This document shows, in pieces, positions 35,869 to 44,967 of a stretch of DNA of 64,000 bases (the stretch's first letter is position 1; each line of letters begins with the position of its first letter). The position numbers and the translations under genes were made by a program. The stretch is taken from NCBI RefSeq assembly GCF_022842375.1, contig NZ_JALHPR010000001.1, positions 1-64,000 on the forward strand, given 5' to 3'. Under the pieces are notes generated by a model. It searched no databases, had not been told where the DNA came from, and saw nothing but the letters and a program-made list of their open reading frames with translations. The stretch is from Elioraea sp. GTDB lineage: Bacteria > Pseudomonadota > Alphaproteobacteria > Acetobacterales > Acetobacteraceae.

Positions 35869-36550
35869 CCCACGCACAACGGACGCACCGGCGCTCTGGC
35901 GTCTGATGCTCTGGTGCTCGCCTGCCTTCCCGGTTGGTGCGTTCAGCCATTCGCATGGCCTGGAATGGGCGATCGAGGCAGGCGAGATCACGGATGCGAC
36001 GACGTTGGCCGCTTGGGTGGATGATCTGCTCGCGCACGGCGCCGGCTGGTCGGATGCCCTGCTTCTGGCCCATGCCCATCGTGCTGCCGCGGCAGGCGAC
36101 GTCGACGCGCTCGCCGGGGTTGCCGCCTATGGCGCGGCCTTCTCCGCTTCCGCCGAGCGGCAGACGGAACAGTTGGCCCAGGGCGCTGCTTTTGCCCGTG
36201 CCATCGATGCTGCCTGGCCGGCGGTCGCGGCCGCACTGCCCCGCACCGACAGGCTGCCCTACGCCGTCGCCGTCGGGGCTGCGGCTGGTGCTGGTGGCAT
36301 AGCGCTTGGCGCGGCGCTCGTCGGCTACCTCCAGGCCTTCGCCGGCATGCTCGTCTCCGCGGCGGTCAGGATCGTCCCGCTCGGTCAGAGTGACGGCTTG
36401 CGCGTGCTCGCCGGCGCCGAGGCGCGGGTTCACGCTATGGCCGCATCGGCATCAGCCGCACCGCTGGACGCAATCGGCGGCGCGGCCTTTCGCGCCGACA
36501 TCGCATCGATGGCGCATGAGACCCAGTACACGAGGTTGTTCCGGACATGA
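35846..36550 (+). CDS. ureF: Urease accessory protein UreF
   Basis: This protein of about 234 residues is mostly helical. UreF landmarks are [22 protein letters not shown], of which the [16 protein letters not shown] core is diagnostic, and a C-terminal [18 protein letters not shown]. UreF bridges UreD and UreG and acts as a gating factor in nickel insertion. The start is uncertain: ATG 35846 gives the usual N-terminus with a 23-bp overlap into ureE, while ATG 35804 or 35810 would add about 13 residues. It overlaps ureG by 4 bp. Confidence 0.9.
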   Translation: MTMTVAPDPRTTDAPALWRLMLWCSPAFPVGAFSHSHGLEWAIEAGEITDATTLAAWVDDLLAHGAGWSDALLLAHAHRAAAAGDVDALAGVAAYGAAFSASAERQTEQLAQGAAFARAIDAAWPAVAAALPRTDRLPYAVAVGAAAGAGGIALGAALVGYLQAFAGMLVSAAVRIVPLGQSDGLRVLAGAEARVHAMAASASAAPLDAIGGAAFRADIASMAHETQYTRLFRT

Positions 36551-37167
36551 AGCGATCACCAACCGGCCCGCTGCGCGTCGGCGTCGGCGGCCCCGTGGGC
36601 ACGGGCAAGACGGCCCTGATGGATGCGCTCTGCAAGCGCTTCCGCGTTGCGTATGACATCGCCGCCATCACCAACGACATCTACACCAAGGAGGATGCCG
36701 AGTTCCTCACGCGCGCAGGCTCCCTGCCGCCCGAGCGCATCCTCGGCATCGAGACCGGCGGCTGCCCGCACACGGCGATCCGCGAGGATGCCTCGATCAA
36801 CCTCGCCGGCGTCGATGAGCTGAACCGGCGCTTCCCCGGCCTCGACCTGATCCTGATCGAGAGCGGCGGTGACAATCTGGCCGCCACCTTCAGCCCCGAA
36901 CTCGCCGACCTGACGATCTACGTCATCGACGTCTCGGCCGGTGACAAGATCCCCCGCAAGGGCGGGCCCGGCATCACCCGCAGCGACCTTCTCGTGATCA
37001 ACAAGATAGACCTTGCCCCGCATGTCGGCGCGAGCCTCGAGGTGATGGACCGCGATGCGCGCAGGATGCGTGGCCAGCGGCCGTTTGTGTTCGCCAATGT
37101 CCGCGCCGGCGACGGCGTGGAGGACGTGGCGCGGTTCATCGAGCAGCAGGGCGGCCTCGCGGCCTGA
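36547..37167 (+). CDS. ureG: Urease accessory GTPase UreG
   Basis: This 206-residue SIMIBI GTPase has P-loop GGPVGTGKT at 14-22, the nickel-binding Cys73-Pro-His75 ([13 protein letters not shown]), LIESGGDNL and the NKID base motif. UreG dimerises on nickel and GTP and delivers nickel to the UreD-UreF-urease complex. The ATG overlaps the ureF stop (ATGA). Length and motifs are canonical. Confidence 0.97.
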   Translation: MKRSPTGPLRVGVGGPVGTGKTALMDALCKRFRVAYDIAAITNDIYTKEDAEFLTRAGSLPPERILGIETGGCPHTAIREDASINLAGVDELNRRFPGLDLILIESGGDNLAATFSPELADLTIYVIDVSAGDKIPRKGGPGITRSDLLVINKIDLAPHVGASLEVMDRDARRMRGQRPFVFANVRAGDGVEDVARFIEQQGGLAA

Positions 37168-37183
37168 CATGAAGGAGAGAACG

Positions 37184-37777
37184 ATGACGACGCGTCTCGC
37201 TGGCCTGTCGGTCGCGGCCCTTGGCCTCGTCCTCCTCGCCGGCCCCGCGGCGGCGCATCCCGGCCATGACCATGGCGGCCTCATCGCTGGCGTGCTGCAT
37301 CCCCTCAGCGGGGCCGATCACCTCGCGGCGATGCTCGCGGTCGGCCTCTGGGCCGGCATTGTCGGCGGGGTGCGGCGCTGGGCGTGGCCCGCCACCTTCG
37401 TCATCGCGATGGTGGTAGGCGTCGTGGCCGGCTGGTCGGCGCTGCCCGCACCCGGCGTCGAGATGGAGATCGCGGCGAGCATCGCCGCGCTGGGCGGTGC
37501 GATCGCGCTCGGCTGGTCGCCGCCGCTTGCGATCGGGGCGATCGCCATCGCGGCGTTCGGCGCCGCGCACGGCTTCGCCCATGGCGCAGGGATGGCTTCG
37601 GGGGCCTTGCTCGACCCCCATGCCGCGGGCCTGGTGGCGGCGACGGCCGCCCTGCACGCGGCGGGGCTCGCTCTCGCCCCGCTCCTGGTGCGCGGCCGGC
37701 CGCTCGCGCCGCGCCTGGCAGGCGGCGCGCTCGCCTCCCTCGGGTTCGTACTCGTCGCCGGATCGATGCTGACTTGA
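37184..37777 (+). CDS. ureJ: HupE/UreJ-family nickel permease
   Basis: This 197-residue membrane protein has a signal-like first helix ending PAAAHPGHDHGG, then about six transmembrane helices. The signature is VLHPLSGADHLAAMLAVG (H-P-x-x-G-x-D-H), plus AHGFAHG in the middle. HupE/UreJ proteins carry nickel in or out for hydrogenase or urease. AAGGAGAG is 7 bp upstream of the chosen ATG 37184. It is the last gene of the urea locus, 16 bp after ureG, and ends 7 bp from the convergent dihydropyrimidinase. Confidence 0.92.
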   Translation: MTTRLAGLSVAALGLVLLAGPAAAHPGHDHGGLIAGVLHPLSGADHLAAMLAVGLWAGIVGGVRRWAWPATFVIAMVVGVVAGWSALPAPGVEMEIAASIAALGGAIALGWSPPLAIGAIAIAAFGAAHGFAHGAGMASGALLDPHAAGLVAATAALHAAGLALAPLLVRGRPLAPRLAGGALASLGFVLVAGSMLT

Positions 37778-37784
37778 GCGTGCC

Positions 37785-39221
37785 TCAGCTGACCGGGTCG
37801 AAGCCGTTCGCGACGATGCCGCGCGGGGCGATGAGAGGGTAGGGGCCGCGCGCGAGGAAACGGCCGCTGCCGGGCGCGGCCTGCACCTTGCCGTCCTGCA
37901 TCACCACTTCGCCGCGGCGGATGGTCGCGACCGGCCAGCCGGTGATCGCCATCCCCTCATAGGGCGTATAGTCGATCGCGTGGTGCATCAGCGCGTTGGT
38001 GAGCGTCACCTGCTTCGCTGGATCCCACAGCGTGACGTCGGCGTCGGCGCCGATGGCGATCGTCCCCTTTCCCGCAAGGCCGAACAGCTTCGCGGGGTTG
38101 GTCGCGGTGAGCGACACGAACTCGTTCGCCGTGATCCGTCCCTTCGATACGCCCTCGCTGAATACGATCGGCAGGCGCGCGGCGAGGCCGGGGATGCCGT
38201 TGGGGATGTCGCGGAAGGTCACGTCGCGGCCGTTCTGGCCCTTGCCCGCGCTGCCCTCGTAGCTGAAGCCGCAATGGTCCGAGCTGATCACGTCGAGCAC
38301 GCCGCGGCGGATCATGCCCCACATCCGCTCATGCTCGGCCTCTTCACGCGGTGCCGGGCTGCACATGAACTTGGCCCCCTCGAAACCGGGGCGGTCCATG
38401 TGGGCGGCGGTGAGCGCCAGGTACTGCGGGCAGGTCTCTCCCCAGACCTTGAGGCCGCGGGCCTTGGCGCGGGCGATCTCCTCCGCCACCTCGGCCGAGG
38501 AGACGTGGAACACCTGGATCGGCGTGTCGATCAATTCCGCGAGCGCCATCGCCCGATAGGTCGCCTCGCGCTCGACGACGGGCGGGCGTGACCAGGCGTG
38601 GTACTTGGGTGCGGTGTGGCCGGCAGCGAGCAGCGCCTCGGTGAGAAAGCCGATGGCTGCGTAGTTCTCGCAATGCACCGTGACCATCGCGCCCAGCTTT
38701 TTTGCGGCGGCAAGCACGCGCAGCACCTCGGCATCGTTCACGTGCAGGGGGTCGTAGGTCATGAAGACCTTGAAGCTGCGGATGCCGGCAGCGACGATGC
38801 CGGGAAGCTCCTTCAGCACCGCGTCGGTCGGGTCGGTGATGATCTGGTGGAAGCTCACATCCATCATGCTGGCGCGTGCGCGCCGCCGGTAGTCGTCGAG
38901 CGTGGGGCCGATCGGATGCCCCTTGAACTGGCTTGAGAAGCAGATGGCACTCGTCGTGCCGCCGGCGAATGCCGAAGCCGATGCGGTGACGAAACTATCC
39001 TCGTGCACCGAGCCGTTCGCCTCGAGCTGCTCGATGTGGCAGTGGGTGTCGACACCGCCCGGCATGACGAGCAGCCCCGCGGCGTCGATCGTCCGCCCAG
39101 ATTCCGGCAGGCTGTCGGCAAGTGCTGCGACCTTGCCACCGCGGATGCCGACATCCGCCCGCATCGTGTCGGCGGCCGTGACGACCGTTCCACCGCGAAT
39201 GACCAGATCGAACTCCGACAT
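37785..39221 (-). CDS. hydA: Dihydropyrimidinase / D-hydantoinase
   Basis: This 478-residue amidohydrolase has the dihydropyrimidinase metal site: DTHCHIEQ (two His), carbamylated Lys in SFKVFMTYD, HCEN, QVFHVSSAE and SSDHCGFSYEG (Asp). The stereo-loop Tyr follows that Lys. The enzyme opens dihydrouracil or 5-substituted hydantoins to N-carbamoyl acids without ATP, complementing the ATP-dependent Hyu pairs and the N-carbamoylase at 44940. No strong sigma-54 element faces it in the 210-bp region upstream. phenylhydantoinase is a synonym used for the same family. Confidence 0.93.
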   Translation of the reverse strand: MSEFDLVIRGGTVVTAADTMRADVGIRGGKVAALADSLPESGRTIDAAGLLVMPGGVDTHCHIEQLEANGSVHEDSFVTASASAFAGGTTSAICFSSQFKGHPIGPTLDDYRRRARASMMDVSFHQIITDPTDAVLKELPGIVAAGIRSFKVFMTYDPLHVNDAEVLRVLAAAKKLGAMVTVHCENYAAIGFLTEALLAAGHTAPKYHAWSRPPVVEREATYRAMALAELIDTPIQVFHVSSAEVAEEIARAKARGLKVWGETCPQYLALTAAHMDRPGFEGAKFMCSPAPREEAEHERMWGMIRRGVLDVISSDHCGFSYEGSAGKGQNGRDVTFRDIPNGIPGLAARLPIVFSEGVSKGRITANEFVSLTATNPAKLFGLAGKGTIAIGADADVTLWDPAKQVTLTNALMHHAIDYTPYEGMAITGWPVATIRRGEVVMQDGKVQAAPGSGRFLARGPYPLIAPRGIVANGFDPVS

Positions 39222-39303
39222 GCCACACCCTCTTCCCGTCGTTGCGGGGTGGAGCGTAGCGCCCCGCCACGCGCCCGGCTACGGCGCGGGCACGTTGCCA
39301 TCG

Positions 39304-39322
39304 TTGCACAGCAAGCGGGCAG
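39304..39322. promoter_or_regulatory. Second copy of the shared 19-bp upstream element
   Basis: TTGCACAGCAAGCGGGCAG matches 17 of 19 positions of the element at 11160-11178. Its centre lies 70 bp before the -24 GG of the next promoter, against 81 bp in the other case, a difference of about one helical turn. An extra GCACAGC occurs at 39326-39332. Confidence 0.5.
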
Positions 39323-39381
39323 GACGCACAGCCGTGCGGCACCTGCCCGGCCATGATCGTCGCCGGATGGGCCCTCCCGGC

Positions 39382-39397
39382 TGGCACGGCGCTTGCT
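39382..39397 (+). promoter_or_regulatory. Sigma-54 promoter of the amino-acid importer
   Basis: TGGCACG (39382-39388), four bases, TTGCT (39393-39397): a full consensus match with GG 39383-39384 and GC 39395-39396. The start near 39407 leaves a 25-nt leader containing GGGAG before ATG 39432. Confidence 0.82.
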
Positions 39398-39431
39398 GCC
39401 CACCGATGAAACGGGTGATCGGGAGTCGACC

Positions 39432-40283
39432 ATGACGGAATCTCTCTTCGGCCGGCGCCGGGTGCTTGCCCTCGGTGCAGGGCTTGCTGGTCTCGCGAGC
39501 GTGCCGCTGGCGATGGCGCAGCCGACGACGCTGGCCGCCATCCGCCAGGCCGGCAAGCTGCGTGTCGGCTGCGAGGCGACCTACCCGCCCTTCACCTACC
39601 GCGATGCCGGCAGGATCGTCGGCTATGATGTCGAGCTCGCCACCGAGATGTGCGCCGATCTCGGCGTGACGCCGGAGTTCATCGATACGCAATGGTCAGG
39701 CGTGATCCCCGCGCTCTATGCCGGTCGGTTCGACATCATCATGAGCTCGATGAGCTACACCCGCGCGCGGATGGAGCGTGTCGGCTTCTCCATCCCCTAT
39801 GCCGAGGCAGGCCAGGCGCTGCTGATCCGCGCGCGTGACGCGAACAGCATCAAGGCGATCGAGGACATGTCGGGCAAGGTGCTCGGCGTGAAGCTCGGCT
39901 CTCCCGGCGAAACGCTGCACCCGCGCATCGGCCAGGCCATCGCCACCGCACGTGGCGGTGCCGGGTTCCGCGAGGTGAAGACGTATGACGAGCATCCGGC
40001 CGCCTATCTCGCGCTTGCGCAGGGCACGGTGGATGGCGTGCTGAACACGCTGCCGACGCTCGCCTTCGTCATGAAGAGCCAGCCTGGCCGCTTCGCCGTC
40101 GTCCGCGGCGTTGGTGCGGACAATTGGGCCGGCATCGCCGCGCGCAAGGAGGATGTCGAGATCGTCGCGTGGCTCGATGCGCGCATTACCGCAATGAAGG
40201 TGTCCGGCAGGCTCGCGGCGTTGCAGGAGAAATGGTTCGGGCTCCGCTTCAACCTGCCCGACGGCATTCCGCCCGTCGCCTGA
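39432..40283 (+). CDS. Polar amino-acid ABC transporter substrate-binding protein
   Basis: This 283-residue family-3 solute-binding protein has a twin-arginine-like signal (FGRRRVLALGAGL, cleavage near AMA-QP). Mature landmarks are LRVGCEATYPPFTYRD, GYDVELATEM and FDIIMSSMSYTRARMERVGFSIPY. These resemble the GlnH/HisJ group. It heads an operon with a permease, an ATPase, an amidohydrolase and a TRAP transporter. The ligand is probably an amino acid or an N-carbamoyl amino acid, judging only from neighbours. Confidence 0.93.
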   Translation: MTESLFGRRRVLALGAGLAGLASVPLAMAQPTTLAAIRQAGKLRVGCEATYPPFTYRDAGRIVGYDVELATEMCADLGVTPEFIDTQWSGVIPALYAGRFDIIMSSMSYTRARMERVGFSIPYAEAGQALLIRARDANSIKAIEDMSGKVLGVKLGSPGETLHPRIGQAIATARGGAGFREVKTYDEHPAAYLALAQGTVDGVLNTLPTLAFVMKSQPGRFAVVRGVGADNWAGIAARKEDVEIVAWLDARITAMKVSGRLAALQEKWFGLRFNLPDGIPPVA

Positions 40284-40296
40284 ACGGTCGCGATCA

Positions 40297-40950
40297 ATGA
40301 TCTTCGATTGGGGGGTCGTTGCCTATGCGGCCCCCCTTCTTGCCGAGGGTGTGGTCATCACGCTGCAGATCAGCGTGCTCGCCGGCATTCTCGGCCTGCT
40401 GCTCGGCTTCGCACTGGGGCTCGCCTCGCTCTCGGGCATACGTCCGCTCGTCTGGATCGTGCGTGGCTACGTGGATTTCATCCGCGGTACGCCCCTGCTG
40501 ATCCAGATCTTCCTCGTGTTCTTCGCGCTGCCGGTGGTCGGCGTGCGCTTCTCCGAATTCTGGGCGGGCGTCATCGCACTCGCGCTCAATGCCGCCGCCT
40601 ATGTGTCGGAGGTCGTGCGCGGGGCAGTCGGCGCGATCGAGAAGGGGCAGACGGAAGCAGCGCTGTCGATCGGCATGACGCGCGCGCCGCTGTTGATCCA
40701 CGTGCTGCTGCCGCAGGCGTGGCGGCCGATGGTTCCCGCGCTCACGAACGACATGGTGACGCTGACCAAGAACTCCTCGCTGCTCTCGGTCATCTCCGTC
40801 TATGAGCTCACGCGCGCCGGCCAGGCGGTGATCTCGACGCATTTCGCACCGTTCGAGATCTACCTGCTGCTCGCCCTCTACTACTACGTGCTGATCACCG
40901 CCCTTGCGACCGCGAGCCGCTGGCTCGAGCGTCGCCTGCCGGCATGGTGA
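40297..40950 (+). CDS. Polar amino-acid ABC transporter permease (HisM/GlnP family)
   Basis: This 217-residue permease has five hydrophobic helices, the N-terminal [20 protein letters not shown] and [19 protein letters not shown]. The coupling EAA loop reads [23 protein letters not shown] single permease gene suggests a homodimeric channel. It lies 13 bp after the binding-protein gene and 7 bp before the ATPase gene. Confidence 0.93.
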   Translation: MIFDWGVVAYAAPLLAEGVVITLQISVLAGILGLLLGFALGLASLSGIRPLVWIVRGYVDFIRGTPLLIQIFLVFFALPVVGVRFSEFWAGVIALALNAAAYVSEVVRGAVGAIEKGQTEAALSIGMTRAPLLIHVLLPQAWRPMVPALTNDMVTLTKNSSLLSVISVYELTRAGQAVISTHFAPFEIYLLLALYYYVLITALATASRWLERRLPAW

Positions 40951-40957
40951 AGGCGGC

Positions 40958-41725
40958 ATGATGAGGCCCGTCATCCTGTCGGCGCGCGGCATCACCAAGT
41001 CGTTCGGTGATCGCACAGTTCTTGCCGGCATCGACCTCGACGTGGCGGAGGGCGAGGCGGTCGCGATCATCGGTGCCTCCGGAAGTGGGAAAACTACATT
41101 CCTCCGCTGCCTCAACCGCCTCGAGATGCCGGACGCGGGCACGGTAAAGGTGGGTGACGAGACGATCGGCGAGACCGCGTTCGGTCGTGCCGCCGATGCG
41201 CGCTCGCTAGCGCGGCAGCGCCGGCTATTCGGCTTCGTGTTCCAGCGGTTCAACCTTTTCCCGCACCTGACGGCGCGCGGCAACGTCGCCATTGGCCCAC
41301 GCCGCGTGCTCGGGCTTGACCGTGACGAGGCGAACTGGCGGGCGGAGAACTGCCTCGCGAAGGTCCAGCTCGAGGCGCACATGGACAAGCGCCCGAGCCA
41401 GCTTTCCGGCGGCCAGCAGCAGCGCGTGGCGATCGCCCGCGCGCTGGCGATGGAACCGCGCGTGATGCTGTTCGACGAACCGACCTCGGCGCTCGACCCG
41501 GAACTCGTGCAGGAGGTGCTCGATGCCATGCGGCGCCTTGCGGCCGAGGGGATGACGATGGTCGTCGTCACCCACGAGATGCGCTTTGCCCGCGCGGTGG
41601 CCGATCGCGTGGTGTTTATGGCCGATGGCGCGGTGGCTGAGGTCGGGCCGCCTTCGTCGTTCTTCGGCGCACCAAAGGACCCGCGCCTGCAGCGCTTCCT
41701 GCGTCATCTCGACCACGCGGCATGA
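40958..41725 (+). CDS. Polar amino-acid ABC transporter ATP-binding protein (GlnQ/HisP family)
   Basis: This 255-residue ATPase has Walker [11 protein letters not shown]-loop [14 protein letters not shown], signature [18 protein letters not shown], Walker [16 protein letters not shown] and [11 protein letters not shown]. It energises the importer at 39432-40950. GGCGGC precedes two consecutive ATG codons at 40958 and 40961, either of which may be the start. The 3' end overlaps the amidohydrolase gene by 4 bp, so import and intracellular deamination or hydrolysis are translationally linked. Confidence 0.95.
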   Translation: MMRPVILSARGITKSFGDRTVLAGIDLDVAEGEAVAIIGASGSGKTTFLRCLNRLEMPDAGTVKVGDETIGETAFGRAADARSLARQRRLFGFVFQRFNLFPHLTARGNVAIGPRRVLGLDRDEANWRAENCLAKVQLEAHMDKRPSQLSGGQQQRVAIARALAMEPRVMLFDEPTSALDPELVQEVLDAMRRLAAEGMTMVVVTHEMRFARAVADRVVFMADGAVAEVGPPSSFFGAPKDPRLQRFLRHLDHAA

Positions 41726-43065
41726 GCCCGCGGTTCGACCTGCTGGTGACAGGGGCCGTGCTCGTCTCCGGTGAGCCAGGGGCCGGGGTGGTCGAGGATG
41801 CGGCGATCGGCGTCATCGGCGGGAGGTTCGCCTTCGCAGGGCAGCGCAGCGCATTGCCGGATGACGCGACGGCCGCCGAACGGCTCGACGCATCGGGGCA
41901 CCTGGCGATCCCGGGCCTGATCAACGTGCACACGCACACGATCCTCAGCATGGTGCGCGGTGTCGCCGAGGACATGGGCTTCGCGCCCGCCTACACGCCG
42001 GGCGTGCCGCAGGGACACATGGTGACGGAGGAGGAAGCGGTCGCGCTCGCCCGCCTCGGAGCCCTCGAGGCGCTGTTGTTCGGCGCGACGCTGATCAATG
42101 ACAGCTACGTGCATGCGCACCTGACGCTGCCTGCCATGGCCGAGACAGGCATCCGCGCCTTCGCGTGTTCGCGCATCCACGATGTCGATTTCTCCGGGGT
42201 GTCGCAGGGGCGATGGGTGCATGACCCAGCGATCGGCGAGGCGACGCTTGCGGCAGCGGCGACGCTTGCGCAGCGGTTCGACGGTGTGCCCGATCGCCGC
42301 ACCGGCGTGCAGCTTGCCGCGCACGCGCCCGACACGTGCAGCACGGCGTTCCTGCGCGTGGTGAAGGCTGCGTCCGAACGGCTCGGCCTTCCCGTCACCA
42401 CGCATTTGTCGCAGAGCGGAACGGAGGTCGCGCGCATCCGCGAGCGTGACGGCTGCACGCCAGCCGAGCTGCTTGACGGTCTGGGCCTGCTCGACGACCG
42501 GCTCGTCGCCGCACACTGCATCCATGTGACGGAGAGCGACATCGCGCGCATCGGCCGCGCCCGCGTGCACGTCGCGCACATTCCCAAGGGCAACGCCACC
42601 GGGGCGGTGATGGCGCCGACCCGCGCACTGGAAGATGCCGGCGCGCGCCTCTGTCTCGCGACCGACAACATGCATGCCGACATGGTCGAGGTGATGCGCT
42701 GGGCGCTCGCGATCGGGCGGCTCCAGCGTGGCCGCATCGATGCCAGCTGGGGCCCCATGGAGATGCTCGGCTTCGCCACGCGCAACGGTGCTGCGGCGAT
42801 GGGGCTTGGCGACGAGCTCGGGAGCGTGACGGTCGGCAAGCGGGCCGATCTCGCGCTCATCGACCTCCGCCGCCCGCATTTGACACCGGCGATGGACCCC
42901 CTTGGCACGGTGGTCCATTGCGGCCATGGGCGCGACGTGGCGCACGTGATCGTCGAGGGCGAGATCGTCGTGCGGGGCGGCGTTCCGACGAAGGTCGACA
43001 TGGCGACGATCTGCCGCGAGGGCGCTGCTGCCTCCGCGGCACTCTGGGCAAGGGCGCGCGGATGA
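41722..43065 (+). CDS. Metal-dependent amidohydrolase of the TRZ/ATZ-SsnA deaminase group
   Basis: This 447-residue protein has [14 protein letters not shown] (paired His), a middle [21 protein letters not shown] (His) and [17 protein letters not shown] (Asp). The architecture matches subtype III amidohydrolases such as guanine, 8-oxoguanine, cytosine and s-triazine deaminases. [20 protein letters not shown] closes the domain. It presumably removes ammonia from an N-heterocycle imported by the adjacent transporters; the precise substrate is not recognisable. Start ATG 41722 overlaps the ATPase gene. Confidence 0.88.
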   Translation: MSPRFDLLVTGAVLVSGEPGAGVVEDAAIGVIGGRFAFAGQRSALPDDATAAERLDASGHLAIPGLINVHTHTILSMVRGVAEDMGFAPAYTPGVPQGHMVTEEEAVALARLGALEALLFGATLINDSYVHAHLTLPAMAETGIRAFACSRIHDVDFSGVSQGRWVHDPAIGEATLAAAATLAQRFDGVPDRRTGVQLAAHAPDTCSTAFLRVVKAASERLGLPVTTHLSQSGTEVARIRERDGCTPAELLDGLGLLDDRLVAAHCIHVTESDIARIGRARVHVAHIPKGNATGAVMAPTRALEDAGARLCLATDNMHADMVEVMRWALAIGRLQRGRIDASWGPMEMLGFATRNGAAAMGLGDELGSVTVGKRADLALIDLRRPHLTPAMDPLGTVVHCGHGRDVAHVIVEGEIVVRGGVPTKVDMATICREGAAASAALWARARG

Positions 43066-43075
43066 AGGAGGGGGG

Positions 43076-43660
43076 ATGAACGGCAATCCCGTCGCGCGCG
43101 CCGTCACGCCCGCCACGCGCCTCTTCGCCATCCTCTGTGGCTGGTGGCTGCTCGGCTACAGCCTGCTCGTCTGCGTCGACATCGTCGCGCGGCGGTTCTT
43201 CGCCTTCTCGCTGCAAGGCACCGATGAGATCGGCGGCTACACGCTCGCGGTGGTGTCGGCCTTCGGATTTGCCCATGCATTGGCCACGCGCCGGCACACG
43301 CGGATCGACCTGTTCATCAACGCCTTGCCGCCGCGCCTGCGCGCGCTGGCGAATGCAACGGCGGCGATCACCATCGCCATCCTCGCCAGCTTCGCTGCCT
43401 CGCGCGGCTTTGCCGAAGCCTCCGATTCCTGGATGTTCAACGCCGTCTCGACCAGCCCGCTGCAGACGCCTATCTGGCTGCCGCAAGGCCTCTGGGTGGC
43501 CGGGTTCTCGCTGTTCGCGATCGTGGCCGTCGTGTTCGCGTTGCACGCGGTCTGGCTGGCGATCGTCGCGCCCGCGCGCGCCAATGCCTGGTACGGGCCG
43601 CCGACGGTGGCGGAGGAGATCGCCGCCGAAGGCGGACCGATGATCGAGGGGAAGCGCTGA
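43076..43660 (+). CDS. TRAP transporter small permease (DctQ family)
   Basis: This 194-residue membrane protein has four helices: LFAILCGWWLLGYSLLVCVDIVARR, of which the VDIVARRFF core is typical, then GTDEIGGYTLAVVSAFGFA, RRHTRIDLF and a last helix near 145-165. It forms the fused pore complex with DctM. GGAGG precedes the ATG, 10 bp after the amidohydrolase stop. The cognate binding protein is the convergent gene at 46216-47271. Confidence 0.9.
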   Translation: MNGNPVARAVTPATRLFAILCGWWLLGYSLLVCVDIVARRFFAFSLQGTDEIGGYTLAVVSAFGFAHALATRRHTRIDLFINALPPRLRALANATAAITIAILASFAASRGFAEASDSWMFNAVSTSPLQTPIWLPQGLWVAGFSLFAIVAVVFALHAVWLAIVAPARANAWYGPPTVAEEIAAEGGPMIEGKR

Positions 43661-44967
43661 TGGGTTTCGGCGTCACCCAGGCCGCGATCGGCTTCGCCAT
43701 CATGCTAGCGCTTATGGCGTCTGGGCTTCATGTCGCCGTCGTCATGGCGGCGATCGCGGCGCTTGGCGCCGATCTCTATCTCGGCGGGCCCGTGGTCAAC
43801 GCCATGGGCATGCAGCTTTGGGGGGCGACCGACAGCTTCACCCTGCTCGCCGCCCCCTTGTTCATCCTGCTCGGCGAATTGCTCGTGAAAGGCGGGGCAA
43901 CGGACCGAATGTACGCTGCCTTGTCAGCCTGGCTCGGGCCACTGCCTGGCGGCCTGTTGCACACGAATATCGGCGCCTGCGCGGTGTTCGCCGCCGTGTC
44001 GGGTTCATCGGTCGCGACGGCAGCGACGATCGGGACGGTGGCGCTGCCTGCCTTCGAGGACCGGCGGTATGATCCGCGCCTGGTGCTTGGCACCATCGCC
44101 GGTGGTGCCACGCTCGGCATCCTCATTCCGCCCTCGATCAACATGATCATCTATGGGGCCATGACGAACACCTCCGTCGGCCGCCTCTATGCCGCGGGGG
44201 TGTTTCCCGGCCTCATCCTCACCGGACTCTTCATGCTCGTCACGGCCGTGCTGTGCCTGTGGCGCCCTGCGCTCGCGGGTGGGCGGGAACCGTCGCTGCC
44301 GCTTGGCGTGCGGCTGCGCGCGCTCTCCGGCCTCGCGCCGCCGATCGGCATCTTCGTCGCCGTCATGGGGAGCATCTATGCCGGCTGGGCAACGCCGACG
44401 GAGAGTGCGGCCGTTGGCGTGGTCGCTGCCTTCCTGCTGTCCTTCTGCTACGGCCGCTTCTCGTTCCGCATGCTCAACGCGTGCTTCGAGACGACGGTGG
44501 GGGTCACGGCGATGATCGTGCTCATCGTCGCGGCTGCCTTCTACCTCAACTTCGTCCTCGGCATCCTCGGCGTGCCGCAGACCCTGTCTGCCTTCGTCGC
44601 CTCGATCGGGGCGGGCCCAACCGAGATCCTGTTGATCCTCTTCATCTTCTACCTGATCCTCGGCTGCTTCCTCGAGACGCTGTCGATGATGGTGGGTACC
44701 ATCCCGATCGTGTTCCCGATCGTCACCGCTCTTGGTATCGACCCGGTGTGGTTCGGCATCTTCCTCGTGGTGATGTGCGAGATGGCGCTGATCACCCCGC
44801 CCGTCGGGCTGAACCTCTATGTGGTGCAGGGTGTGCGGCGGTCCGGCGCGATCACCGACGTGATCCAGGGAACGCTGCCCTACCTTGCCATGATGGTGGT
44901 GTTGACCGTGCTGCTGGTCGCCTTCCCTGGCATCGCGCTGTGGCTGCCGAACAAGACCTTCGGCTGA
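43660..44967 (+). CDS. TRAP transporter large permease (DctM family)
   Basis: This 435-residue permease has about twelve helices. DctM landmarks are FTLLAAPLFILLGELLVKGG, HTNIGACAVFAAVSGSSVATAATIG, the paired LGILIPPSINMIIYG and MALITPPVGLNLYVVQG half-sites that form the sodium/substrate pocket. Its ATG overlaps the dctQ stop (TGATG). It is Na+-driven and depends on a periplasmic binding protein. The last 28 bp are also the start of the N-carbamoylase gene in another frame. Confidence 0.94.
   Translation: MGFGVTQAAIGFAIMLALMASGLHVAVVMAAIAALGADLYLGGPVVNAMGMQLWGATDSFTLLAAPLFILLGELLVKGGATDRMYAALSAWLGPLPGGLLHTNIGACAVFAAVSGSSVATAATIGTVALPAFEDRRYDPRLVLGTIAGGATLGILIPPSINMIIYGAMTNTSVGRLYAAGVFPGLILTGLFMLVTAVLCLWRPALAGGREPSLPLGVRLRALSGLAPPIGIFVAVMGSIYAGWATPTESAAVGVVAAFLLSFCYGRFSFRMLNACFETTVGVTAMIVLIVAAAFYLNFVLGILGVPQTLSAFVASIGAGPTEILLILFIFYLILGCFLETLSMMVGTIPIVFPIVTALGIDPVWFGIFLVVMCEMALITPPVGLNLYVVQGVRRSGAITDVIQGTLPYLAMMVVLTVLLVAFPGIALWLPNKTFG

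Noticed and set aside
39222-39303. A sigma-54 element for the dihydropyrimidinase gene (minus-strand GG-N10-GC at 39291-39300).
   Set aside because: Only the GG and GC match; the -12 region reads CCGC rather than TTGC, so it is no better than chance.
44253-44939. Upstream extension of the N-carbamoylase frame through most of dctM.
   Set aside because: The translation there is low-complexity and lies opposite a clear DctM frame; GTG 44940 gives the correct family length.
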